Assembly (NCBI GenBank): GCA_019352135.1
Contig: JABBNX010000004.1
Location: 1 to 64,000, forward strand
DNA length: 64,000 nt
DNA from: Pseudomonadota bacterium
GTDB taxonomy: Bacteria > Desulfobacterota > Desulfuromonadia > Geobacterales > Pseudopelobacteraceae
Direction of reading: 5' to 3'
Positions 17,071 through 27,297 of the stretch are shown piece by piece. Within the stretch, counting starts at the first letter, position 1. Every line of letters begins with the position of its first letter. The position numbers and the translations under genes were made by a program. The notes under the pieces were generated by a model. The model did not search any database, had not been told where the DNA came from, and saw only the letters and a program-made list of their open reading frames with translations.

Positions 17071-18159
17071 TTACATGAACTTCGATATTTCAAAGCCGAT
17101 TTGTCCCAACGGCAGTACCTCATCAGCCACACCTCCGTCAACACAGGCTTTCGGCATGCCGTAAATGGTCGAGGTCGCTTCATCCTGAGCAATCGTAACG
17201 CCACCTTTCTGCTTCAGCATCTGCATCCCTTTGAATCCGTCATTACCCATCCCGGTAAGAATCACTCCCAACATGGCTCCCCCGGTCGCCTCAGCCATGC
17301 TTGATATTAACAGGTCAACCGAGGGTATATACACATATTGAGGGTATAAACTGGTTGGCTGAGTCTTGACGACAATGTGCCCACCCTGCCGAACAAGCGT
17401 GGTGTGCATCCCTCCCGGTGCAATCAGTGCCAGTCCCGGCTTGAGAATGTCTCCGTCGACAGCTTCTCTGATAGTCATGGAGCACTTTGCGTTGAGGCGG
17501 TCAGCATACGGTCCGGTAAACGCCTTTGGCATGTGGATGCCGACGATTATTCCATACGGGAAATTGACCGGGATGCGCGAAAGCACTTCCTGCAATGCAA
17601 CCGGCCCGCCGGTGGAGGCTCCGATGCCGACGTACTGAATCTTCTTCCCGAGGAATTTTGATGACGTCGGCCGGTGCGGCACGGAGATAGCTGACGGTGC
17701 CGGGCGCGTCGATGGTGGAACATTGCCGGGCACGTGGCGTATGCGCGATGCTATCGCTTCCTTTATCTTGCGCATTAACTCCTGGCGGAAAATGTTCTGC
17801 GCATCTGATGAGTCGGTAACGTTTTTCGGAATGTAATCGATTGCTCCGGCGTCGAGTGCTTCGAACGTTGATTTGGCGCCTTCGTTGGTCAGAGTCGAGA
17901 CCATGATGACTTTGGTAGGAGCTTTCGCCATGATCTGTTTCAGGGCGGTAATGCCGTCCATGCGTGGCATTTCGACATCCATCGTAATAAGATCCGGTTT
18001 GAGGGCAATGGCTTTTTCGACGCCTTCCATGCCGTCGGCTGCTGTGCCGACAATATCAAAGGAAGGATCTTTTGATAAGACACTCCGGATAGCCATCCGC
18101 ATAAACGATGAATCGTCAACAATTAATATACGGGTTTTTGCTTGCTGCTGCATTATCAT
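17071..18159 (-). CDS. cheB: Chemotaxis protein-glutamate methylesterase
   Basis: Receiver domain plus GIGASTGGPVALQEVL and LTGMGNDGFKGM motifs. Confidence 0.95.
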   Translation of the reverse strand: MIMQQQAKTRILIVDDSSFMRMAIRSVLSKDPSFDIVGTAADGMEGVEKAIALKPDLITMDVEMPRMDGITALKQIMAKAPTKVIMVSTLTNEGAKSTFEALDAGAIDYIPKNVTDSSDAQNIFRQELMRKIKEAIASRIRHVPGNVPPSTRPAPSAISVPHRPTSSKFLGKKIQYVGIGASTGGPVALQEVLSRIPVNFPYGIIVGIHMPKAFTGPYADRLNAKCSMTIREAVDGDILKPGLALIAPGGMHTTLVRQGGHIVVKTQPTSLYPQYVYIPSVDLLISSMAEATGGAMLGVILTGMGNDGFKGMQMLKQKGGVTIAQDEATSTIYGMPKACVDGGVADEVLPLGQIGFEISKFM

Positions 18160-18185
18160 CAGGGCGTCGCCTTTTGGTCTGTTTA

Positions 18186-19085
18186 TTAGCGTGAGGATGG
18201 GTTGAAAATAGATGATACCAGTTCTTTTACATCAGGAATCGCATCATCAAGTTCATAACAGAAACGTTCCACATCCATCTCGGCCAACGCAGGTGATTCA
18301 TTTTTAAGGATTGTCCAGGCTTCTTCTTCGCTCAAATTGAAACTGATCCATTCGCGACCGCCATAGTTCAATTCACGGACAGTACAGAACAAATCTGAAA
18401 GGTTGACGATGGCACACAGAATCGGATCGACCTTAGCCTCACCAGGGCTATGGTGATATGCGATTACATCACAGTAGGCATCGGGAAAATTCCATTTGCG
18501 CGCAATGCAGAGGCCGATCTCGCAGTGGGTCGTCCCGAGCAGCTCAGCTTCGGCATCGACAAGTTTCACCGGGTGGGTTTTAATATGCTCCAGTACATCC
18601 AAAAATGGGTCGCGCAGGAAGTTACTTAGAAATACTTCGCCGAGATCATGTATAATGCCGGCAATATAGGCTTTTTCGAGATCCTGATAGCCAATTTTCC
18701 TGGCAATAATTTTTGATACCATGCCGACGCCAAAAGAATGTTCCCAGAACGCATTCAGCTCCAGTGCTCCCGATGTCCCGTCAAATGCATTGATTACAGA
18801 TGTTGTCAGAGCCAGTTCGCGAACATGACGCAGGCCGAGGTACACCAAGGCGCGTTTAAGAGAGGTGATTTCCTGATTCGGCTTGTAAACCGGTGAGTTG
18901 ATCAGTTTCATGACCCGTGCAGTCATGACCTGATCCGAGAGCATCAGATCAGCTACGTCTTCAACGCTGACATCAGGATCATCAAGCAACTGCAGAACTT
19001 TGGTTGCGACAATCGGGATGGTAGGGAGATCGTCAACGGCTCCCACCAATATTTCGGCCCGTTCCATCATCAGATTCTTATCCAT
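18186..19085 (-). CDS. HDOD domain protein
   Basis: LPTIPIVATKVLQLLDDPDVSVEDVADLMLSDQVMTARVMKLINS. Confidence 0.9.
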   Translation of the reverse strand: MDKNLMMERAEILVGAVDDLPTIPIVATKVLQLLDDPDVSVEDVADLMLSDQVMTARVMKLINSPVYKPNQEITSLKRALVYLGLRHVRELALTTSVINAFDGTSGALELNAFWEHSFGVGMVSKIIARKIGYQDLEKAYIAGIIHDLGEVFLSNFLRDPFLDVLEHIKTHPVKLVDAEAELLGTTHCEIGLCIARKWNFPDAYCDVIAYHHSPGEAKVDPILCAIVNLSDLFCTVRELNYGGREWISFNLSEEEAWTILKNESPALAEMDVERFCYELDDAIPDVKELVSSIFNPSSR

Positions 19086-19103
19086 ATAATAAAACCTCTC
19101 GGG

Positions 19104-19931
19104 CTATTTTTTGTAGCCGAAACCACCGGGAAAGTGAACCGTCTTGAATTTGTCGTTAACGCCGTGCAGGGATTCCGACTGGCCGACAAAGAAGTAACCG
19201 TAGGGCTGCAAATTATTATAAAAGTGCTGGACAACCTTCGATTTTGAAGCGGTATCAAAATAGATCAGCACATTGGCGCAGAAGATGAAATCAAAGCTCT
19301 TCATGAAAATCATTTTAGAATCTTCATACAGGTTGAGCTTGTTGAAGGTGACAAATTTTTTGACTTCAGGAGACAGGATAAATTTACCATTATCCTCACG
19401 GATATACTTGCGTTTGTACACGTCGGGAATATTTCGAACGGAATACGCGTTATAGATTCCTTCTTTGGCCTGGGCGATAACGGTTTCGTTGATGTCGGTA
19501 CCGACAATTTCAATGATCCAGTCTTTCAACAGGGTAGGCCGTTTCTCGAGGAGAATCATCGCCATGGTGTAGGCTTCTTCGCCGGAAGATGAGGCCGCGC
19601 TCCAGATCCGCAGCTTGCGGAATCCCATTTTATTTTTGGCTTCAACAAGTTCGGGAAGCAATTTATTCTCGAGAGCTGCTAATTGCGGAACGTTACGGAA
19701 AAAATAGGTTTCGTTAGTGGTGATCTCATCCATCAGAAACTTTAATTCTTCAGACCCGCGCGGAGATTTGAGCAGCAGGTAATAGTCTTGATATGTTTTT
19801 GAGCCGGTAGCTTCCATGCGGCGGGTAAGTCGACTTTCCAAAAAATATTTCTTGGTAGTGTGAAAATACATACCGCAGATGTTGTAAATAAAATCACGGA
19901 GTTGTTCAAAATCTTTATCGCTGATAGCCAC
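19104..19931 (-). CDS. cheR: Chemotaxis protein methyltransferase
   Basis: ITTNETYFFRNVPQLAAL, LRIWSAASSSGEEAYTMAMIL, FIFCANVLIYFD. Confidence 0.95.
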   Translation of the reverse strand: MAISDKDFEQLRDFIYNICGMYFHTTKKYFLESRLTRRMEATGSKTYQDYYLLLKSPRGSEELKFLMDEITTNETYFFRNVPQLAALENKLLPELVEAKNKMGFRKLRIWSAASSSGEEAYTMAMILLEKRPTLLKDWIIEIVGTDINETVIAQAKEGIYNAYSVRNIPDVYKRKYIREDNGKFILSPEVKKFVTFNKLNLYEDSKMIFMKSFDFIFCANVLIYFDTASKSKVVQHFYNNLQPYGYFFVGQSESLHGVNDKFKTVHFPGGFGYKK

Positions 19932-20002
19932 ATTTCACTCCTTGGGCGTCATTACCAATGAATCTTCTGCATATTAATTTTTGCAACAAAACCGGTTTTT
20001 CC

Positions 20003-21829
20003 TTATTCGCAGACCTCAGACATTGCAACCGGGTCAATTATCAGGGCAACACGTCCATCACCCAAAATAGTGGAACCGGCAATGCCGGGAATATTTGCCA
20101 GATAGTTGCCAAGCGACTTGATGGCCACCTCCTGTTGTCCAACCAGGCGGGTAACGACTAACCCCATTCGCTTTTCAGCGGCACCGACCACCACGACGTA
20201 ACAAAAATCATTCTCTTCACTGCGTGGTTGGACGTTGAATACTTTTTGCAGCCGAATCAGCGGCAGCACGATATCGCGCAGTTTTAGTACCTCTTGTCCT
20301 CCGATCAGGTGGAATTTGCGCTGATCGACCCGGATCGTTTCCAGGACTGACGAGAGTGGAATGGAATAAATTTCTCCCTCAACTTCAACCAGCAATGACT
20401 GGATAATCGCCAAAGTGAGCGGTAATCGTAAAATGAATTCGGACCCAAGTTCTTTGGTGCTCTTGATCTCGATCAGACCGTTCAACTTTTTGATATTGGT
20501 CTTGACGACATCCATGCCAACACCACGCCCGGAAAGGTCGGTTGCTTTTTCTTTTGTTGAAAATCCGGGCAGGAACAGCAGGTCAAAAACTTCGCGTTGG
20601 CCCATGGCGGCAAACTGCTCTTCAGTAATGAGCCCTTTTTCAATTGCTTTACGCCCAACCCGCTCTGTATCTATCCCACGTCCATCATCCTTGATGCTGA
20701 TGATAATCTGGTTGCCCTCATGCACTGCTGCCAACACGAGGGTGCCGCCGCGCGATTTCCCGGCCGCGAGTCGTTCCTCAGGGGTTTCAAGCCCGTGATC
20801 CATGGCATTACGGATCAGGTGGATCAACGGATCACCTATTTCGTCAACAACAGAACGGTCCAGCTCGGTTTCTTCTCCGACAATGAGCAGTTCAACTTCT
20901 TTACCCAAATCGCGGGACATGCTGCGAACGATGCGGGGAAACTTTTTAAAGACCTTCTCAACCGGTATCATACGCATCTTGAGAACCTGCATCTGCAATT
21001 CGGAGGTGACAAAACTCATGCGTTTCGTGAGTTTGCCGAATTCCTCGTTAAAGTCGGTGCGATTCACATCACTCTGTTGCAGGTCCTGGTTGATTTGAAT
21101 CATACGATTGCGCTCAAGTACCAGCTCGCCGACCTGATTCATGAGATCGTCCAGACGTTTTACATCAACTCTGACCGTAGTGTTATCAGAGAGGTCATCC
21201 CCTTTGCCATCGGTGGGCTTGGGAGGTGCCGGAGCTTTCTTGGGGGCGGCATCGGCAGCCGGTTTTGTGGCGGGGACTGATGGAGCTGCAGGAGGTGGGG
21301 CAGATGATGAATCAGGAGCTGTTGCCGGTTCAGCAGCACGGGGTGTGACTGGTGCTGATGCCGTGTCTCCGGGGGCAGAAACTGGTTCTGATGAAGGTGG
21401 CGGTACAGCGGCTGCCGCCGGGGAAGCCACGGCAGTATCAGTAAGAAACGGTAGTAATTTGCTGATAGTTCCTTCTGTTTCCCGTTCCTGAATTTCGCCG
21501 GCCTTTATATCACTTACCAAAAGCTTGACGAGGTCAGTCGCTTCCAGGATGACATCCATAATCTCGGGGTTTACCACGAGCTCACCCTTACGAAGCCGGT
21601 TCAGCACATCTTCTGTTTTATGGGCCACCTTAACCAGTAAATCAAACCCCAAAAAGCTTGACGCACCTTTAATGGTATGAATCGACCGGAAAATCCGGTT
21701 CATCAGGTCTGTGTCATCGGAAGCTTTTTCAAGAGCGATAAGGTCATCGTCAAGTTTTTCGAGCAGCTCGGTTGTCTCGGCAAGAAAACCGTCGAGCAGT
21801 TCCTGATCTTCGCAATCAATAGGTGGCAT
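20003..21829 (-). CDS. cheA: Chemotaxis histidine kinase
   Basis: Hpt SIHTIKGASSFLGF, NAMDHGLETPEERLAAGK, GRGVGMDVVKTNIKKLNG, CheW-like C-terminus. Confidence 0.96.
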   Translation of the reverse strand: MPPIDCEDQELLDGFLAETTELLEKLDDDLIALEKASDDTDLMNRIFRSIHTIKGASSFLGFDLLVKVAHKTEDVLNRLRKGELVVNPEIMDVILEATDLVKLLVSDIKAGEIQERETEGTISKLLPFLTDTAVASPAAAAVPPPSSEPVSAPGDTASAPVTPRAAEPATAPDSSSAPPPAAPSVPATKPAADAAPKKAPAPPKPTDGKGDDLSDNTTVRVDVKRLDDLMNQVGELVLERNRMIQINQDLQQSDVNRTDFNEEFGKLTKRMSFVTSELQMQVLKMRMIPVEKVFKKFPRIVRSMSRDLGKEVELLIVGEETELDRSVVDEIGDPLIHLIRNAMDHGLETPEERLAAGKSRGGTLVLAAVHEGNQIIISIKDDGRGIDTERVGRKAIEKGLITEEQFAAMGQREVFDLLFLPGFSTKEKATDLSGRGVGMDVVKTNIKKLNGLIEIKSTKELGSEFILRLPLTLAIIQSLLVEVEGEIYSIPLSSVLETIRVDQRKFHLIGGQEVLKLRDIVLPLIRLQKVFNVQPRSEENDFCYVVVVGAAEKRMGLVVTRLVGQQEVAIKSLGNYLANIPGIAGSTILGDGRVALIIDPVAMSEVCE

Positions 21830-21868
21830 GGTACGCGACTCCTGAACGTTTAATGGAGATAAATTTCA

Positions 21869-22366
21869 TTACATTCCGGTGAACAAATTCTTTTCATCAC
21901 GGGAAAACATCTTCTCCAGATTAAGTAAAACAAGCAGGCGGTCGGCCTGGTTAATAACTCCGGCAATACATTCCTGATCAATGCCACCGGCTACCATTGC
22001 AGGAGATGGTTGGATCTCGCTGCCGGAGATTCTTATGACCTCCGACACTGCGTCAACAATGAATCCCATCAGTTCACCGTCCATGTCCATAACCATGATT
22101 CTGGTTTGTTTGTCGTTCTCAGGTTCAATCAGGCCGAATTTTTTTCTCATGCAGATAATTGGGACAACCTTGCCGCGCAGGTTGATTACCCCCTCAACAT
22201 ACTGTGGGGTGTTCGGTACGCGAGTTACAATCGGCATGCGAATGATTTCGCGAACTTTGAGTACGTCTACCCCATACTCTTCCTGGTCAAGGTTGAAGCT
22301 TACCAGTTGGATAAGTTCATTGTGAGTGTCATCAGTTTTTACCGGCACCAGTGCATTTTGCATCAA
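21869..22366 (-). CDS. cheW: Chemotaxis coupling protein
   Basis: VSFNLDQEEYGVDVLKVREIIRMPIVTRVPNTPQYVEGVINLRGKVVPII. Confidence 0.94.
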   Translation of the reverse strand: MMQNALVPVKTDDTHNELIQLVSFNLDQEEYGVDVLKVREIIRMPIVTRVPNTPQYVEGVINLRGKVVPIICMRKKFGLIEPENDKQTRIMVMDMDGELMGFIVDAVSEVIRISGSEIQPSPAMVAGGIDQECIAGVINQADRLLVLLNLEKMFSRDEKNLFTGM

Positions 22367-22627
22367 TTAATCTCCTCGAACAAAATGGATGTCCACCAAA
22401 CAGCTGGTACATAGATGCTATCTATGAATGGATACGGGCGGCAATTTATCATGCATATCAATCTATATCAAGCAACATGCAATAAAAAAACAGTCAAAAA
22501 CAAGATTGTAACAGCATGTTACCCGTCACTTCTGAATGAACTTCCCGTGAGTCATTTTATTGACATTTGTTTTAATGTATGTAGTATGGCAAAAAAGGTT
22601 ACTTATTTCAGGGGGGCTTGATCAGCC

Positions 22628-24028
22628 ATGCGTGGAAACGGCACTATTTTCATAGCAGACAATGATGTGAAAACACGGGATCTGGTGTCGGCTTTTCTCA
22701 GATATCAAGGCTACAGTATTGCCGAAGCAGAAGGTGACGCTCCTCTTTTTGACACACTCCAAAAAAATAATATTGATATTGTTATCGCCGATTTACCCTA
22801 CCTGCAGTCGATAGCTCCCGATTTCAACGAGCGAAGGTCCGTGCTTAATCCTTTGATGATGCTGATCGGATATGGTGAAACAAGGGCTACCGAGCTGAAA
22901 TTACCTGCGAGTGAGACGGTCTTTACGCTTCCGAAACCGCTTAATCTGGATGAGCTGGAAAGTCTTGTCATGCGGGCGCGTGAGTATCAATCCATGAAAA
23001 TGTACGAGAGTGACCGCTCTGCTCAAAATCAACTCCTCTCAACCACCATGATCGGCACAAGTGCGCCGATGCGGGCACTTTTTGAAATGATTACGAAGGT
23101 GGCTGCCTCAAATGCGACCGTCCTGATACAGGGCGAATCAGGAACCGGCAAAGAACTTGCAGCAAGAGCGATTCATCAACTGAGTGACAGGAATGCGAAA
23201 AACTTTGTGCCGGTCAACTGTGCGGCTATTCCTGATGATCTGCTCGAAAGTGAATTGTTCGGCCATGTTAAAGGTTCTTTTACCGGAGCCTATGCTAACC
23301 GGGTCGGCCGCTTCGAGATGGCTGACAAGGGCACATTGTTTCTGGATGAAATTGGTGATATGAAGGCCAATTTGCAGGTTAAATTGTTGCGGGTTCTTCA
23401 AAACAGGGAGTTTGAGCCGGTTGGAGCGTCAAAATCGCAAAAAGTTAATGTCCGTATTGTTGCTGCCACCAATAAAAACCTGGAAGAAATGGTGATCAGC
23501 CGTGACTTTCGCGAGGATCTGTATTATCGGCTCTCGGTTATTCCGGTCACGATCCCTCCGCTTCGTGAACGACGGGAAGACATACCAATACTCATTCATA
23601 CGTTTCTTACGCGCTTTAATGCCGATAAACGCCATGCGGTAAAAGGGATTTCTCGTGACGCGCTTGGAATACTCTGTACCTATGAATGGCCGGGAAATGT
23701 TAGAGAGCTTGAAAATCTGGTAGAACGCCTTGTTATCCTGAAAGGGAGTGGACTTATTGTCCCGGATGACCTGCCGGAGAAGTATCATTCAGGAAAATTG
23801 TCGTATCCCGAGCCGGTTATGGCACACGTCCTGCCGACAGATAATCCGCTTCCCGAGGGGGGGATCTGCCTCAATTCAGCCGTAAATGAGTTTGAAAATA
23901 ATCTTATAATGCAAGCTCTTGCCCGTTCGGGAGGGAATAAAAAAGAGGCTGCTCTTTTACTCAATCTCAAGCGAACCACTCTGATAGAAAAACTGAAGAA
24001 AAAGAACCTGGCTTTCAGCGAGGATTAA
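22628..24028 (+). CDS. Sigma-54-dependent response regulator
   Basis: Receiver-like N-terminus, GESGTGKELAARAIHQLSDR, GSFTGA, C-terminal Fis-type HTH. Confidence 0.92.
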   Translation: MRGNGTIFIADNDVKTRDLVSAFLRYQGYSIAEAEGDAPLFDTLQKNNIDIVIADLPYLQSIAPDFNERRSVLNPLMMLIGYGETRATELKLPASETVFTLPKPLNLDELESLVMRAREYQSMKMYESDRSAQNQLLSTTMIGTSAPMRALFEMITKVAASNATVLIQGESGTGKELAARAIHQLSDRNAKNFVPVNCAAIPDDLLESELFGHVKGSFTGAYANRVGRFEMADKGTLFLDEIGDMKANLQVKLLRVLQNREFEPVGASKSQKVNVRIVAATNKNLEEMVISRDFREDLYYRLSVIPVTIPPLRERREDIPILIHTFLTRFNADKRHAVKGISRDALGILCTYEWPGNVRELENLVERLVILKGSGLIVPDDLPEKYHSGKLSYPEPVMAHVLPTDNPLPEGGICLNSAVNEFENNLIMQALARSGGNKKEAALLLNLKRTTLIEKLKKKNLAFSED

Positions 24029-24849
24029 TGCTCATGTCGATTCCAATTGAAAATCTGTCATTACTGGGGGCTCTTGCTCCTCTTCGACAAAAAACTGACA
24101 GTAATGCCATTCAGAAGAATAATGGTTTTGCAGAAAAACTCGACAAGGCTCTCGGGAACGGTGACTCTTCCTCGTTCACCGCCGCTGATAATGCCAGGGA
24201 AGCGGCTGAATCTCTCACCCTGCAGATGCTGCAAAACACTCTTGCCCTGTCAGGTGATTCCACTTCAGAAAGCCAAACCAACTCACCCCCACTATCCTTT
24301 TCTTCAGCAAACGCATTTCTTCACGCCTACCGTGACAATCTTGCCGGGGGAGGTGACGCGGCGCCGACCTCTACTGCGCCCGTATCGTCACAGCTTCAGG
24401 ACTTAGCAGATGGTGCCCCGGTCGCTGCTCAAGCAACAGCACAAGATTCCTCACTCCACACTGGGACAGCTTGGCTTGATCCTGTTATTTCCAGGGCGTC
24501 ACAGAAATATGGTGTTGATGCCGGACTGATAAGAGCGGTGATAAAGGCTGAGAGCGACTTCAACCCTCAGGCTGTTTCGCCTGCCGGGGCCCGCGGGCTG
24601 ATGCAGCTTATGCCGGCTACTGCGCGTTCGCTTGGTGTGGCCGATTCATTCGACCCGGAGCAGAATGTTATGGGTGGTACCCGGTTCTTGAAAGATATGC
24701 TCCAGCGTTATGGCGGTAATGTTGACGCAGCCCTGGCGGCATACAACTGGGGTCCAGGTAACGTCGACAAACGTTCCGATCATCTGCCGCGCGAAACACG
24801 CGACTATCTGGCGCGTGTCAAACAGCTGTACGCTACATACAGTGTCTGA
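24028..24849 (+). CDS. Lytic transglycosylase (SLT domain)
   Basis: VIKAESDFNPQAVSPAGARGLMQLMPATARSLGV. Confidence 0.9.
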   Translation: MLMSIPIENLSLLGALAPLRQKTDSNAIQKNNGFAEKLDKALGNGDSSSFTAADNAREAAESLTLQMLQNTLALSGDSTSESQTNSPPLSFSSANAFLHAYRDNLAGGGDAAPTSTAPVSSQLQDLADGAPVAAQATAQDSSLHTGTAWLDPVISRASQKYGVDAGLIRAVIKAESDFNPQAVSPAGARGLMQLMPATARSLGVADSFDPEQNVMGGTRFLKDMLQRYGGNVDAALAAYNWGPGNVDKRSDHLPRETRDYLARVKQLYATYSV

Positions 24850-24960
24850 TTATTCCACGCTATAATTAAAGATGGCACGCAAAGCAACTACTCCCTTTCT
24901 GATTCAGGATGACCAGGGGTGATTGGGTGCCAGCCTTTCTATTTTCGATACGAGGCACAC

Positions 24961-27297
24961 ATGGCTCCACTCTATATTATCGGCACCGGACCCGGCACTG
25001 TCTGTCACCTTACCGATGCAGCCAAGGAGGCGCTTGCTGTCTCTGACATAATTATCGGGTATGATAATTATGTCGAACTGGTCCGGCCGTTGCTGGCGGG
25101 CAAACAGGTCATATCAACCGGTATGATGCAGGAAGTGCAACGCTGCCGTGAGGCCATTAACCTGGCGCGTACCGGAGAAGCGGTTGCACTTGTCTCAGGT
25201 GGCGATTCCGGAATTTACGGCATGGCCGGCCTGGTGCTGGAACTGGTTGAAATGGATGCCGGGGAGTATCCAAACGCGCCTCGCATTGATGTCCGGATAA
25301 TCCCGGGTATTTCCGCTGTTCAGGCTGCAGCTGCGCTGCTTGGCGCTCCACTGATGCATGATTTTGCGGTGATCTCGTTATCAGACCTGCTGACTCCGTG
25401 GGATCTGATTAAAACCAGATTAGAAGCGGCTGCTCGGGCTGACTTTGTCATCGCCATATACAATCCGCGCAGTAAAAGTCGCAGAACCCAGATACAGGAA
25501 GCACAGAACATCATCCTGGCGCATCGCCCCCCTGAAACCCCGGTTGGAATCGTCCGCAACGCCTGTCGTGAGGGGCAAACGGTTGCCGTTACTACTCTCG
25601 GGCAGATGTTCGACCATGAAATCGATATGACAAGTATTGTCTTGATCGGCAACGCCAGTACCTTCATCGATGCCGAGGGACGTATCGTAACGCCGCGAGG
25701 CTATGCTGCCAAATATGGTCAGGGTGCTGCTGTGGCTGAATCAGTTACAGGGCAGGAGCCGCTTTTGCACCCTGGAGCGGTCATGTTTTGCGGAACTGCC
25801 TCAGATGTCGGAAAATCGATTATCACATCCGGCTTTTGCCGTTGTCTGGTCAAGCGCGGGGTAGGTGTGGCTCCCTTCAAATCCCAGAATATGTCACTTA
25901 ATTCCTCTGTTACCCCTGAGGGAGGAGAGATAGGCCGCGCCCAGGCGGTTCAGGCTCAGGCGTGCAATATTGATCCTCATACCGACATGAATCCGGTTTT
26001 ACTTAAGCCGAATTCGGATATAGGGAGTCAAATTGTTGTTCAGGGGCGGCCTGTCGGCAATATGTCGGTAGCAGAATATGATGCCTACAAGCCGGCCGCA
26101 TTCAAAAAAATAGAGGAGAGTTTTGACCGGCTTCGTCATGCATATGAATTTATTGTTATTGAAGGAGCGGGAAGCATTTCGGAAATCAACCTGAAAAAGA
26201 ATGATATTGCCAACCTCAGGATTGCATTAATGGCGCGATGCCCGGTGATTCTGGTTGCCGACATCGATCGTGGCGGAGTTTTTGCCCAGATTATCGGTAC
26301 GATTGAACTGCTTGAACCGCGGGAACGCTCCTCTATTAAAGGGATAATTATCAATAAATTTCGCGGCGATGTCGATATTCTGAAGCCTGGTATCGACTTT
26401 ATTGAACAGCGTACCGGCGTGCCGGTACTGGGAGTCCTGCCCTGGTTTGCCGATTTGAACCTGCCTGCGGAAGACAGTGTCGCGCTTGGTCAATGTTCCA
26501 AAGCTGTCTGTAACGTGGCTGGCCTCAAAAAAATCCACATTGGTATCCTCAAGCTTCCGAGAATATCCAATTTTACTGATTTCGACCCGCTGCAGAACGA
26601 GCCGGATGTCCAACTCAGTTATGTCGAGATGCCGGATCAGCTGCAGGGTCTGGATATCCTGATTATTCCGGGCAGCAAATCAACCATAGCAGATCTGCAT
26701 TTCCTGATGGAGCGAGGTCTTTATGACGCCATACGCGACTTTAACGGACATATTGCCGGGATATGCGGTGGTTTCCAAATGCTGGGTACAGCGGTGCTTG
26801 ATCCAAACGGCGTTGAATCATCTGTCAAAGAGACCCACGGGCTAGATCTGCTTCCCTCCACAACGGTTCTGTTAATGGAAAAAGAGACTCACCAGGCGCT
26901 GGCGTATCTGGGTGAAGCGGGATTGACCGTCGCTCCAGAATGTAATGGAATTATGACCGGTTATGAAATTCATATGGGTTTGACGACTCTTGACAAGGGA
27001 TTGCGGCCATTCTCACGAATCTTCCGGCGCGGTACTGCCTCGGTTTCAATTGAAGACGGAGCTGTTTCGCACGATGGGAGGATCTTCGGCACCTATCTTC
27101 ATGGCCTTTTCGAAAACAACCGCTTCAGAGAAGTTTATCTGAACGGTATCCGTCTTGAAAAGGGGATGGCGCTCAGCAGCGGAGCACATAAACAGCCGCA
27201 ACCTGATCCGTTTGATCAACTGGCAGAGCAGTTTGGAAAATATCTTGATCTGCCGCGTATGCTGGCAATTTGTGGGCTGGGCAGTGACACCCCCTGA
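24961..27297 (+). CDS. Fused precorrin-3B C17-methyltransferase (CobJ/CbiH) - cobyric acid synthase (CobQ/CbiP)
   Basis: N-terminal YIIGTGPGTVCHLTDAAKEAL...SGGDSGIYGMAG methylase, then VMFCGTASDVGKSIITSGFCRCL...KSQNMSLNS and IAGICGGFQMLG in one uninterrupted ORF. Confidence 0.9.
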   Translation: MAPLYIIGTGPGTVCHLTDAAKEALAVSDIIIGYDNYVELVRPLLAGKQVISTGMMQEVQRCREAINLARTGEAVALVSGGDSGIYGMAGLVLELVEMDAGEYPNAPRIDVRIIPGISAVQAAAALLGAPLMHDFAVISLSDLLTPWDLIKTRLEAAARADFVIAIYNPRSKSRRTQIQEAQNIILAHRPPETPVGIVRNACREGQTVAVTTLGQMFDHEIDMTSIVLIGNASTFIDAEGRIVTPRGYAAKYGQGAAVAESVTGQEPLLHPGAVMFCGTASDVGKSIITSGFCRCLVKRGVGVAPFKSQNMSLNSSVTPEGGEIGRAQAVQAQACNIDPHTDMNPVLLKPNSDIGSQIVVQGRPVGNMSVAEYDAYKPAAFKKIEESFDRLRHAYEFIVIEGAGSISEINLKKNDIANLRIALMARCPVILVADIDRGGVFAQIIGTIELLEPRERSSIKGIIINKFRGDVDILKPGIDFIEQRTGVPVLGVLPWFADLNLPAEDSVALGQCSKAVCNVAGLKKIHIGILKLPRISNFTDFDPLQNEPDVQLSYVEMPDQLQGLDILIIPGSKSTIADLHFLMERGLYDAIRDFNGHIAGICGGFQMLGTAVLDPNGVESSVKETHGLDLLPSTTVLLMEKETHQALAYLGEAGLTVAPECNGIMTGYEIHMGLTTLDKGLRPFSRIFRRGTASVSIEDGAVSHDGRIFGTYLHGLFENNRFREVYLNGIRLEKGMALSSGAHKQPQPDPFDQLAEQFGKYLDLPRMLAICGLGSDTP

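Noticed and set aside
20597-21280. 227-aa plus-strand ORF and neighbours over cheA
   Set aside because: Antisense to a confident cheA; no domain signal.
24860-24961. Possible GEMM-I or cobalamin riboswitch before the CobJ-CobQ gene (CACGCAAAGC stretch)
   Set aside because: Only a short fragment resembles a GEMM core; no paired P1/P2 layout and no B12-box (GCCACTG) was found.
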